A stretch of 64,000 bases of DNA from Marasmius tenuissimus (lineage: Eukaryota; Basidiomycota; Agaricomycetes; Agaricales; Marasmiaceae), in NCBI GenBank assembly GCA_029532415.1, contig JAQOTA010000030.1, positions 186,001-250,000 of the forward strand. The letters run 5' to 3'. This document shows, piece by piece, positions 52,454 through 62,093 of the stretch (positions are counted from its first letter, which is position 1; every line of letters begins with the position of its first letter). The notes under the pieces were generated by a model. It made no database searches. It was not told the origin of the DNA and worked only from the letters and a program-made list of their open reading frames with translations. The position numbers and the translations under genes are program-made.

Positions 52454-52849
52454 CTCATTCCACCAAGCCACTCACAATGCGCATGATACATCACTCATTA
52501 TACGCCCCTCGTTGGACAGATAGATAAATGGCATGATCCTACCGTACAACCCGTCGCATACTAAGCCAGCCATGGTGTGTATTCTCAAAGGGTCACCATC
52601 CCAGGAACAAGCTCGCCATTATCACGCACTATGATGGTAGAATTGTGATATTCCGTGAGTTCAGCTAAAGCCGCCTGCCAGATAGACACGAGAGACGTCG
52701 ATGCATCACAGACGAGGATGAGTTATTGCTGCGCATAAAGATTTCGAACCATCAAGGCCCAATATCAAGCTCAAATCTGTCAGTGAAAATTCAACGGTTC
52801 GTTGAGGTCGTCACCATTGCAAGATGCACAACACTCAAAGAGCCTTGAG

Positions 52850-53490
52850 GAGATTCCGACCTGTCCACTCGCTCGAGAGTCCTAGCCAGTCCTCAAGCAA
52901 GGTATAACGGTGTGCAGCAGGATCTTAAGATTCCGACCTGCCCTTATCTCTTCTCTCCCGGTGCTAACTAGAAAATAGCTCCCGCAGTACGTCTTTGAAC
53001 CAAACACGTCGACTTCTCCCGATGCGTTTTCCATCAACTCTAAAGTCAGACAAATGGGAATCAGCACGATGCTCAACATTGGACGGGAGGGTGAGACAAT
53101 TAAATTGTTTCCTAAAGGCTCGCGACACGTCCCCGGCGGCCGTTTCGTGAATGTGAACGACACAAGCTCAAAAAGGTTTTGACTTGTTGCTCGTTCTTTC
53201 GGGCCGTTCTGATCTTCGAACGACCAAAGCTAAAAATGTTTGCGAGAACTATATATCCACCGAATGTGATCCTGATAACACACAGGTACACAGGGCGCAC
53301 CAAGAGCGCGAGGAAACCGGGAGGATTAAGCGGGTGGTCGTGGTGAGTAAAAACCCAAAAAAAACTATGTGGACTTGACCGGTGGACAAAAAACTCCCGG
53401 GGAACCCCTTTCGGAGGGAAGATTTCAAATCGGCCATAATGAAGAGCATAATTGTTCAACCGTAAGCTTTGTATTCCCAGCACAATCAGA
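52850..53490 (-). pseudogene. Q2: membrane-protein gene of the Q family, probably broken
   Basis: Minus strand frames at 53112-53483 (YGRFEIFPPKGVPREFFVHR, PPGFLALLVRPVYLCVIRI) and 52882-53163 (hydrophobic SIVLIPICLTLEL) follow the same order as Q1 and Q4. Pieces are in different frames and might be joined by introns, but the start region (53500-53560) reads MNEDLERVAFGKS and then stops, where Q4 stays open (GFWEKLEEYRD), so a base appears lost. Confidence 0.4.
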
Positions 53491-53650
53491 CGGCAGCAGT
53501 CTGCTCATCACGGTGTTTCTCTAGCTTTTCCCAAAAGCCACCCGCTCGAGATCCTCATTCATGCATCGAATCTCCGAGTTTGGGACTGGGTCCGTGCCCT
53601 CGACACAAGAGTCTGTATCGTCGAGGTCCTATATTCGTAAACTGTAGTAT
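53491..53650 (-). pseudogene. Very short C-terminal fragment of a G2-like gene
   Basis: The frame TDSCVEGTDPVPNSEI followed by CMNEDLERVAFGKS resembles the C-terminus of the gene at 56645-58032 (GADSDPDIRHMNEDLERSGFGKS-type end). No upstream part is present. Confidence 0.45.
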
Positions 53651-54259
53651 CCACATACAACCCTTCAATAAGGGGCTGTATGTGCGGCCAAATTCAAACA
53701 TTGAGGAAACGCTTCTACTAAACGGCACATAGAAGTGGCTAGGGAGTCAAATGCGCGGGAAACGGCCTCCGTTATAGCCTTGTGATCCCTTCGACGAGTC
53801 AGGCCTCGTTGCTACGCCAAAACTTCCAAATCGTTGTAATTGTGGATCGCGACCACTGCCGAGAACTCGAATCAAATCTCAGGTCATGCATGCTAGGATA
53901 GAAGCGTAGGACGGCATCCAGTCTCGAGATAATATAGCATTGTTCATTTCTGATTAGGCTAAGGAAGTTCATACATCAGATTACTGAGACTTCTTTGATC
54001 AGTCTTAACGTCCCTCACTGGCGCAACAGTCAAGCGCTAGAACCGACTCTTGTCGTTTCTGACTTGGATCCGAATCGCAACAAACCTATCTCGCTACAAA
54101 AATCAAAAAAAGAAGAAGGAAGAAACAGGAAACAAATCATAATTCAGGTAATACAGGCTAGCTCGAAAGTGTTTCCAACTCGAGACTGGATGGTTTTTAA
54201 GGAAATATAGTATCGTCACTCGCGGACCGACTTCAGACTACTGCGATCCCTCACTAATC
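53651..54259. other. Intergenic, nothing recognised
   Basis: Short frames only. The 54180-54230 stretch shares the AAGGAAATATAGTATC phrase with 41590, a conserved 3' flank of the P genes. Confidence 0.4.
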
Positions 54260-54654
54260 TCAACATCCTTCAAACTGGCAGCAGTTCTTGGGGGCAAAAT
54301 GACGGTCCAGGTGGAGGGTGAACAGTTAGTAGTTTATTTGGCGTGTTCAAAATGAAGAACAATACCGGATCAAGGGGATCGGGGCAAGAGGGAGCTCGCG
54401 AATTCTAGTAAATAGCTGAGTCTCTTTGACGGGAAAAAAGCCCGCCTGACAAGGAACACACCAACACGTCGACCTGGAGGGGGTCCTCTGACTCGAGAAT
54501 ACTCGAAGGAAGTGCGAATACAGTGGTTCTACGGTTGAAGAACACTGGGCCCGTAAGTAATCTGCCTAAGTATTGAATAATATTCGCACCTAGATAGTAG
54601 GAAGACATAAAAAGTCGCGGTGAGAGCAACGACAGAGACAAGTTGACGGAACAT
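54260..54654 (-). CDS. P4: small secreted cysteine-rich peptide precursor (four exons)
   Basis: ATG at 54654. Exon 1 (54590-54654, 65 bases) begins MFRQLVSVVALTATFYV, one codon shorter than the others and ending LLSR. Its donor is GTGCGA. Exon 2 reads TTVFALPSSILESEDPLQ and ends before GTGTGT. Exon 3 is NSRAPSCPDPLDP. Exon 4 is NCCQFEGC before TGA at 54260-54262. Four Cys in the family order. The variable residues between SR and DPLDP differ from every other member, while the SR, DPLDP and CCx4C marks are kept. TATA box TATAAAAAGG at 54776-54781, about 122 bases upstream of the ATG. Confidence 0.7.
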
Positions 54655-54775
54655 CGATGTCAACGGCTAATGGAGTTGATGTGTCGTCGTGAAAGGCTCG
54701 GGTCGGTGACTAGGGCTTAGGAATCAGGACGAGGTGGGCCTTGTGCAATGAGGGCTACAGCCTAAACGCTGCCTT

Positions 54776-54781
54776 TTTATA
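54776..54781 (-). promoter_or_regulatory. P4 TATA box (GGTATAAAAAGG)
   Basis: Minus strand GGGTATAAAAAGGC about 122 bases upstream of the ATG. Confidence 0.65.
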
Positions 54782-55236
54782 CCCATCTATTCCACCAACT
54801 CCTGACCACCCCCGAAGTAGAACATCACAGTCGCAATACGCGCAATCGCAGATCATCACTCCGTTCTCTTCTACCAGAACTCGAAGCCCAATGTGATCAT
54901 CATCATCAAGCCGGAAGCTGACAGTCGAAAGGAAACAGCTCGCTTACACACCGAAAGCCCCTTTCATATTATAGCCGAGATCAATACTGTGATTTAGAGA
55001 TTGCTCGCAGATCAGTCGACCGGTATCGGCGGCGAAACATTGTTGATTGAGCTGAGAGGATTCGTACTATGGGGCACTCAAATCAAACCCAAGACCACAC
55101 AGGCCAGTATAAAGATATAAACAATGACTTGAACTCAAAACTTCAAATGTTTCGGAGCACGATAAACAAAGTATCATAATCTGTGGTCAGTCGCTGTCGT
55201 CTGCTTTGTTATCAGACTATCTGACTAGTACTGAGC
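54782..55236. other. P4 upstream region and P5 3' flank
   Basis: The phrase AAACAGCTCGCTTACAC (about 54935) matches the displaced P1 upstream region at 49160 and the relic near 59890. No gene. Confidence 0.5.
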
Positions 55237-55627
55237 TCAACATCCAGCTCCACTGCAGCAACTCTGAGCGTCGCAACGACAAATTCGTGGGTGAGCATTT
55301 AGTGTTCTGTGTGATGTGATAAGGGAAAAACCTATAACTCACAGGATCAAAGGGATCAGGAGAGGCTGAGCCAAGGGCTGGGCAGCCTCGCGAGTCCTGG
55401 CAGACATGTAAGGCTCCATACAAGAAGAAGGCTAGCCCAAAAGGAACGTACAAGCGCCGGAACCTCCAACGGAAGGGCAACTACAGTGGTCCTGCGATAC
55501 AGAAAGTGACCAGGAGCAATTGTGAGCAATCTGCTTTTCTTTGTAGAATGTCTACTCACCCAGAAAGTAAGGCAACATGAACGGCCGCGGTGAGAACGAC
55601 GACCGCAGAGACAAGTTGACGAAACAT
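55237..55627 (-). CDS. P5: small secreted cysteine-rich peptide precursor (four exons)
   Basis: ATG at 55627. Exon 1 (55560-55627, 68 bases) begins MFRQLVSAVVVLTAAV and ends LLSG. Exon 2 reads TTVVALPLEVPAL, nearly identical to P2, ending before GTACGT. Exon 3 is DSRGCPALGSASPDPFDP, longer than its relatives and with DPFDP for DPLDP. Exon 4 is SCCSGAGC before TGA at 55237-55239. Four Cys in the family order. The longer loop between the first Cys and DPFDP shows that the mature region tolerates length change. TATA at 55753-55758. Confidence 0.75.
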
Positions 55628-55752
55628 TAATGAGGATGTAAATAGAGTTGGGGTGTCAAGTCGAATTATGGAGAGCTCAAAATCGGCGCTTGGAGTCAAG
55701 AACCGGTATGAGGTGGGCCTTGGAACGTGACCTTTAGCCTACACCTTTCCTT

Positions 55753-55758
55753 CTTATA
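55753..55758 (-). promoter_or_regulatory. P5 TATA box
   Basis: Minus strand GGGTATAAGAAGGAAAGG about 126 bases upstream of the ATG. Confidence 0.65.
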
Positions 55759-55959
55759 CCCAGTCCATTGACTCCTAAGCCACCTATAATGCGAGCAGCA
55801 CATCAGAATCATGATATGTACCCGTGTGGATCAGCACTGGGTATCAAGTAAAGTGAGGCTAGCTCTCACTCAGGAATGAGAAACAGGAAAATTTTGATTG
55901 TTGAGCTGAAACCTATTGATGATCATTCATGTGTAATGGTTCGTTCAGGTCGCCACCAT

Positions 55960-56640
55960 CGAAATGCGCACGCCACTCAAGGAGCTTGGGGGAATTCCAA
56001 ACGTTGTGCTTTTTCAGGAGGCATGGACGGTTTGCAAGCAAGTTGCGGGACTGCATGCACTAAGATCACAGGATCCCGACCTACCCTCATCTATTCTCGC
56101 CCATTGCGAAATCAGCGCCCGCTGCGCATCTCTGAATCAAACACACCCGCTTCTCCCGATACTAGAAACCCCATAGTAGAGAAAAGTGTTTCTTCGCTGC
56201 ACGTGGATCTGAACAGAATCAGTATCATGATCAACATCGAACGGGGAAGTGAGAAGATTGGATTATTTTTACAGCACGACGTCCCATGAATGTGAAAGAA
56301 GTAAAGCTCAACACGGTTTGGGCTTGTTCTACGTTCTCACGGGTCGTTCTGATCTTACGATTGAAGCTAAAAATGATTCCGGGAATTTTATTTTCACCGA
56401 ATGCGACTCTGATAACTCGCAGGTACGCCGAGCGCGAAGGGATCAGGAGGGATGAGCGGGTAGTCGTGATGGGTGTAACCCCAAATGAAGTATAGGGACT
56501 TGACTGATAGACAAAGAAATCTTCGGGAATCCCTTCCGAGGAGAGCATTTTAATTCGACCGTAATGAGGAGCGTAAGTCTCATGGCTACAAGACTTAGAA
56601 TCCTAGAGATTGTACAACATCAGGCTATTCGTCGCGGTAC
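55960..56640 (-). pseudogene. Q3: decayed membrane-protein gene of the Q family
   Basis: Minus strand frame 56231-56548 reads EGIPEDFFVYQSSP, then AYLRVIRVAFG, matching the FFVHRSSP and VAFG marks of Q2 and Q4. A second piece near 56160-56260 has MLIMILILFRS. The start near 56610-56690 has lost one base relative to Q4 (WFWEKLEKYRDE is in another frame). No complete protein. Confidence 0.4.
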
Positions 56641-56644
56641 TTCT

Positions 56645-58032
56645 CTAGCTTTTCCCAAAACCACTCCGCTCGAGATCCTCGTTCATGTGTCGAATGTCCG
56701 GGTCTGAGTCTGCGCCCTTGATTGAAGACCCTGTCGCATCGAGAGGTAGCTCAGTCGCTCCATTCGTAGTCAACGAAGGACATTTGGAGGAACTCAACAC
56801 CGCTTCGGCTTCAAACGGGGTTTCTCCTTGACAAACCAAAACCTTACTCGGATCCCCTCCAATCACAGCAGCCGTCCGTATCGCATCCCCAATAGGAGGA
56901 CCTCCAAAGAACTCTCCACCCGCAGGGGTCGTTAAGCATCGAGTATGGTTTCCCGCGGCCACCTCCCGTAGCTGTTCCTTACACCAGTAACACAGGCGAC
57001 CAGAGTTGCTATGGCAAGCCGAGTAGATTGGCGCGGGAGAGGAGATGGAAAACGGGCATCGACTTCTGGGGCTCGGTGACAAAGGATCAGTCTGAGCTTT
57101 GGAGGTGGGAGAGGGGAAGGTCGCCCCAAACACGAATAGACTCGGGATTTTCCCACTGAGCATTAGATTCTCGGATGACGCCAACGATGAAGTCATCGGG
57201 GTATGTCTCCCAGCCGTCAAAAGTCTTCCTTCTGTTGCGTCCGGGCTTGCTCGAGGTTTCTTCGAAGCAGGAGAAGTCAATGTCATTGTAGTCGACGTTG
57301 GCTCTCCAAAACCTGTTCGTGCATGCGTTGTCAGCTGCGAGGCTTTTGATGAACCAATGTTACAATACGCACCAATATTTCCTTCCACTGATTCATTTGC
57401 GCTCGCGGCCATGGGCGCAATAGACGCTATGCAGGAGTCTGCTATCTCGTTATGTGTGGTGACCCAGGCTTGCGTTTGCTCAGAGGTCGAGATGGGGATC
57501 GATGTTGACTCAATGGTGATTGTCGCCGATGCGATGTTCGCAGGAGATTGTGATTGTGACGGGCTAACAGTTTTAACGCCATCGCGAATGGCGTTGATGT
57601 CGGACGTATCGATACACTTGTCTTGAGTGTGCCTTCTTCTCCGGTGAATGATGTTGCGCTCGTTTATCCAAAGCCTGTATAACGTGTCAGCAAACATCTG
57701 CCAAACATCGGTCAAAAGAACGCACATAACGATGGCTCTGACTAACCATCGTATCCAACAGGAAATCACAAATTTGATGAGGAGCTTGCGATAATGGTAG
57801 TGAGCACGAGCACGAGTGCCGATTGATACAGGCAACTCACCAATGCAATCACCATCCCAATCGACGTTAGTACTATGTTCAAAGCTACCAGAGCAACGCC
57901 CAATCGTAGGTCCACTCTCCCAGCCAGTCCAGAAACAAAGGGATACCCACTCCATACGATTTCTAGCGGGTTCAGTTTGTGCATCCGAGGAGGACAAAAG
58001 ACAGGCCGCCTAGGTTCGTTCGTCAGATTCAT
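56645..58032 (-). CDS. G2: membrane protein with Ser/Thr-rich tail (two exons)
   Basis: ATG at 58032. Exon 1 (57841-58032, 192 bases) carries GYPFVSGLAGRVDLRLG and a hydrophobic helix ALVALNIVLTSIGMVIAL. A GTGAGT intron of 56 bases joins exon 2 (56645-57784), which adds a second hydrophobic segment (LLIKFVISCWIRW, VMCVLLTDVW), a basic stretch NIIHRRRRH, then a long Ser/Thr/Pro tail with CYWCKEQL and GETPFEAE motifs. About 443 residues. It shares its layout with the gene at 1-1901, and truncated C-terminal copies occur at 50.8-51.36, 53.5-53.65 and 61.5-61.7 kb. The only full-length member in the array. Likely a membrane-anchored protein with a disordered cytosolic tail; role unknown. Confidence 0.6.
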
Positions 58033-58569
58033 ATATCAATCGAGCCAAGGGATTCTGGATGACAGAACCTTACAGGGTGATTGTTGGTTGCAATTTGTCG
58101 GACGTTCATGGTTCAACATTGATGAAGAACAGCTTTCTCGGAACTGAGGGAAAGATAACTGCGAATATCAAACGTCAAAGCGACAAAACGAAGAATTGAA
58201 AACATAACGGTTTCTCCATCGCCCTCATTTTGTTCTACCCTTCGACATTGCTACGACCCAAAACTCTTTGCTCGGTCTTGTGCAGAAAAGGTAATGTAGA
58301 GCCCGATGCATAGCAAGCTGCTGAGGCGATAGTGGCCGACTATGGCAATCGTACTAGGGTTTGAACACTGCCTTGACAGTGACATCGACGTTGCGTCGAC
58401 AGATTGTCAGCATTGACCATATCTTTAGGGCCGGTTATCAGCGCAAAGAGTGTCCGGATCAGTACGGTATTTACTTGGCCTTTTCGGCCCCGGTCAATCC
58501 TTCAAAAAGCCCTGTCAGAATATGAAATCCGGAAAGGCCCGGACAGTCATGGCTTTCTCATCGTTCGCC
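58033..58569. other. Intergenic between divergent genes
   Basis: This gap between the G2 start and the plus-strand BTB-like remnant holds no convincing gene. It probably carries both promoters, though no clear TATA box is seen. Confidence 0.4.
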
Positions 58570-59625
58570 ATGACTATGAGAGTGAATCCAGGTTTGTCCT
58601 CCTCTACACCTACTCAGTCTATCCTCGTGGACACCAAGCAACCATTCCTGATTACTGAAGAGCCTTTCAACATCCTCAAAGGAGATACCATGATTCTAAC
58701 CTCAGATAACACAGTATTCATCATCCACCGAACGGTTTTCACACTCGCCTCAACTTACTTCGAGAGATTATTTGGGGAATGAACCGGAGATGTATTGGGA
58801 CGGGGTAGAAACATGGTGGTATCGAGTCGTATGTGCACACATTACCTGTGTTTCGTGTCAAAGAGGACGGTGGCACGTTCAAACATGTCCTCGCGTACAT
58901 CCATCTCGGTCTCCATTCATTGTTCAACCACTGATCTCAACTTTCTTAAGGCTGCCTGAAGCCCTCGAAGCAATGATTGGGTATGTCAATAACATAAGCC
59001 CCAGTTCTCAGCGCTGTCCTCGATAACCTGTGTAACTCTGTGGCATATAATTCGTTCAGCAATCACTCGGAGAAGCTCCTTGTGTTCGCGCTCCTGCACC
59101 AATTTTGGTCCCACATCGGCTATGAAGCTCGCGTTTGTGCTTTTATAAAGGTATTACAGAGCTTGTCACAATACCTTTCAGCAATTTGGCTTCGACATAC
59201 TCCTCGATATTGAGCGGACGGGTCTTTCACTCGGAACGTTCCACGAACTGCTCAAACATCACCAGAAACATTTTGATGCGGTTCTCACTCACGTTCCCAC
59301 TTTCCTGGACTGGCCTACGGAATCGAGTCGATTAAATTACTGTTGTTCGTACCCTATAACCCAGGTCTCTATTCCCTCGGAGGATCTCAGACAGGTTTTC
59401 AGCTTATTGCGCCTTCACGAAGACCCCAAACGAACATCATACAGAATTCGGCACTTGCGCCATGGTTTCGAGGAAGCGCTCGTAGCCGAAATTCACGGCC
59501 AAGTAAAACTTCACGTCGAAAGCTACAGAGTGGCTCAGTCTAACCTGCTCTTCGTTGTCCTAGGGCTAGTGCGCTTTTTCCCGATGAGAATGCGGTTTCG
59601 ACAAGCCAACAAATATCAATGTTGA
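58570..59625 (+). pseudogene. BTB/POZ-domain gene, probably broken
   Basis: From ATG at 58570 the frame reads MTMRVNPGLSSSTPTQS, then a BTB-type start: FNILKGDTMILTSDNTVF, HRTVFTLASTYFERLF. The frame breaks at 58782 (TGA) where a one-base shift would continue GNEPEMYWDG. Later pieces in changing frames include FRVKEDGGTFKHVLAYIHLG (a BTB core) and PEALEAMIGYVNN. From about 59055 a long frame runs to TGA at 59623-59625 (FGFDILLDIERTGLSLG, RHGFEEALVAEIHGQVKL). BTB proteins are numerous in Agaricomycetes and often act as protein-binding adaptors. Introns could explain some but not all shifts. Its 3' end runs directly into former P-gene upstream DNA. Confidence 0.5.
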
Positions 59626-59900
59626 CGGTTGTTGCGGTGGGTGTCGATGACCAAGACTCAAGTTTCAGTGCGAGATATGCCTTTGAATTGGTGCAACGGA
59701 GTCCACAGCTAAAATGCTTCTATGTCCACCTATTCCACCAACTCCTGGCCATCCCCCGACGTAGATGGTGCATCACAATCATGATACGTCCACTTATTGA
59801 TCATCACTCTGTACTCTGCGCACCCCGGAACCTAAAGTCAAACGCGATCAATATTATCAAGCTGGAAGCTTTCATGATGAGGAAACGGCTCGCTTGCACT
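59600..59900 (-). pseudogene. Relic P gene: upstream region without coding exons
   Basis: The 59614-59900 stretch matches the P1 upstream region (AATGT[TC]GACGG, TGCGGTGGGTGTCG, CTATTCCACCAACTCCTG) and its displaced continuation at 49141. The exon 1 sequence that should lie at about 59540-59610 is replaced by the BTB gene end. So a P promoter survives without its coding exons. Confidence 0.5.
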
Positions 59901-60183
59901 TGAGTAACCCCCTTTCAAGTATAGTTCTGTATCTATACCGTCATGATACAAACATTCCATGCAGCTCCGACAATTCGGCTCGTAACAACCGTACGTCATC
60001 ACCAGTGAAACCAAGAAAAGACGCCATAGGTAGCTCAAATCAAATCTCAGACTATGCAAGCTAGCATAAAAGTACAAACAATGACTCAAACTCAGAGCTT
60101 GACGGTTTTGGAAGTGTATCAATAGATAGCACCGTCGCTCCCAATGGGTTGCTTTCACCCGTCTCTTGATCAGATTACTGAGC

Positions 60184-60557
60184 CTAACATCCAGCCCCAC
60201 CGCAGCAGTGCTAATTGTTGCAACAACAGAGTCGAGGGTGAATATTCAGTGTTCTGTTCAATGCTCTCGAAGGGGAGAAACGGTGCGACTCACCGGATCA
60301 AGGGGGTCGCTTCTGCGGCACGCTCGAGAATCCTATCGGGTATGTGAGTCTTGGAACGAGAGAGAGCTGACATGATTAAACGTACCAATGCTGGATCCGC
60401 CAAGGGAACGGCGCCTACAGTGGTCCTACAAACAAGAAAATGGTCATGAGCATTCCTGAACGGCGCTCCTTTGTGCAACGTCTACTCACCCAGAAAGTAG
60501 GGCAACGTGAACGGCCGCGGTAAGAAAGACAGCCGCAGAGACAAGTTGGCGGAACAT
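60184..60557 (-). CDS. P6: small secreted cysteine-rich peptide precursor (four exons)
   Basis: ATG at 60557. Exon 1 (60490-60557, 68 bases) begins MFRQLVSAAVFLTAAV and ends LLSG. Exon 2 reads TTVGAVPLADPAL and ends before GTACGT. Using the acceptor CCGATAG, exon 3 is DSRACRRSDPLDP; the earlier acceptor TTCCAAG would give a different frame without the family motif, so I prefer the former. Exon 4 is HCCGGAGC before TAG at 60184-60186. Four Cys in the family order. TATA at 60663-60668, about 106 bases upstream of the ATG. The variable segment is the most basic of the family (two adjacent Arg). Confidence 0.7.
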
Positions 60558-60662
60558 TGGTACGGGGAAAAGAGTTGTGGAGGGATTGAGAATGATACTG
60601 AGACTTAAGAACCAGCAGGAGATGGGTCTTGGGCAACATAGTCTACAGCTTGCCCTTTCCCT

Positions 60663-60668
60663 CTTATA
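60663..60668 (-). promoter_or_regulatory. P6 TATA box
   Basis: Minus strand GAGTATAAGAGGGAAAGG about 106 bases upstream of the ATG. Confidence 0.6.
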
Positions 60669-61029
60669 CTCATGAGACTGACTTTGAGCGCTGAGCCACC
60701 CACGATGCAGACGGCATATCACATTCATAATACGGGTACTTCGTGATATGCCCGTGTTGATTCAACTGATCATCACTACAGCTAGACCACTCCTTGACAG
60801 CTCGATCGGGCGCCCTTGGGAACTTATCCATGATGATGGAGCTGAAGTGGGACAGTGCGAACCAAACGGCACGATAATTCCCCACCGAAGAACTTCCACC
60901 ACACAAAAACTGGGGATAATATGAGCTGTACACTTGTTCAAAGGGTAGATCTAGCGTAGTTCTGTACTCTAAAGTAACAATGACCAAAAGCAATGCTCAC
61001 CGACTAAAAGTAAAACAAGTATAGCCATG

Positions 61030-61512
61030 AACCTCGAACGGGAAATTGGGACAGGGAATTGATTATTCGAAGTCAGCGGGAAGCCATCTGTCGTTCGCGT
61101 GATGAGCCGGGGAGCTAGAAAAGGTTTCGACTTGTTCTTCGTTTGGAACCATTGTTCTGATAGTCGAACGGCCAAAGGAGAACTTGTCCGAAACCTGTTT
61201 TCTGCCAAATGCAACTCTCACAGCGGCATACAGATACGTCGGGCGCACCAAGAGTGTGAGGGAGCCAGGAGGAATACGTGAGTCATCGGGGTGGGCGAAA
61301 CCCCACCAGGAAGTACACGGACTTGACCGGTGAACGAAGAACTCTCCAGAAACTTCTTTTGGAGGGATCCTTTCAAATCGGTCATAGTGAGGAGCGTCAT
61401 CGTCCTGACTACAAAGTATGGATTCCAGTAACGGTTTTACAACATCAGTTTACCCATCACGGTATTCCTCTAGCTTTTCCCAAAAGCCACTCCCCTCGAG
61501 GTCCTTGTTCAT
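61030..61512 (-). CDS. Q4: membrane-protein gene of the Q family, best-preserved copy
   Basis: ATG at 61512 reads MNKDLEGSGFWEKLEEYRD, in frame, unlike Q2 and Q3. A GTAAAC intron with acceptor TTTGTAG joins a frame reading HYDRFERIPPKEVSGEFFV, RSSP, then GSLTLLVRPTYLYAAVRVAFG (a likely membrane segment) and a polar end ELEQVETFSSS-like. The downstream end is uncertain, possibly near 61060. The other Q copies retain the RFE...PPK, FFVHRSSP and VAFG marks. Function unknown. It starts just after the truncated G2-like C-terminus at 61516, so the two may once have been one gene or adjacent genes. Confidence 0.4.
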
Positions 61513-61515
61513 GCG

Positions 61516-61680
61516 TTAGATCTCTGAGTCTGGGGCCGAGTCCGTGCCCTCAATCAACGAATCTGTATTGTCGATAGGTAGCTCAATCGCTTTATTGGTA
61601 CGCATCAAGGGATGTCGGGAAGAACCCGATACCGATTCGGCTTCGAACGGGGTTTCTCCTCCCAAACCGAAGCCTATGTC
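61516..61680 (-). pseudogene. C-terminal fragment of a G2-like gene
   Basis: Minus-strand frame GETPFEAESVSGSSRHP, then ELPIDNTDSLIEGTDSAPDSEI and a stop. The G2 gene at 56645 has GETPFEAEAVLSSSKCP and ELPLDATGSSIKGADSDPDI at the matching place. Nothing upstream of GETPFEAE is recognisable. Confidence 0.55.
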
Positions 61681-61853
61681 TATCTTCATTCCTTTAGAGC
61701 TTGGATGGTTTCTTCATCCGAGAAAATTGCCGAGGCCTAAGATTCCTCAAATCTTACATTTTTTGCTCGTAATGGAGAAGTACGGAATCAGATACCAGTT
61801 GCATTCATAGCAATTAAATTTTTTGATTTTTGTTCCCTTGTTGTTCCCTCAGC

Positions 61854-62017
61854 TAGCCGAGCTTCGGGGCCGAATAAAATTCCACTTCAAAAGCTACCGA
61901 GTGGCTCGGTCTGACCTGTTATCCGTTGTCCCAGGGCCAGCGCCCTTTTGCCCGATGAGGATGCGGGTCGAATACCCGAATTCTGAGTCACCACCGGATT
62001 GCCGCCGATTTTTCTGA
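61854..62017 (+). pseudogene. BTB-like gene, 3' fragment
   Basis: LAELRGRIKFHFKSYRVARSD...FCPMRMR on the plus strand matches LVAEIHGQVKLHVESYRVAQSN...FFPMRMR at 59480-59600. Only the last part of the gene is present. Confidence 0.6.
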
Positions 62018-62093
62018 CTCTTGGATCCCTACTCAAAGCCACAAGCATATATAAGCAGTGCAGGCTATCCCAATTGGGATCTAGGGAGCCTTT

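Noticed and set aside
56645..58032. A second intron at GTTAGT (57746) in the G2 gene
   Set aside because: Splicing there creates an immediate TGA, while reading through keeps the frame and a hydrophobic segment.
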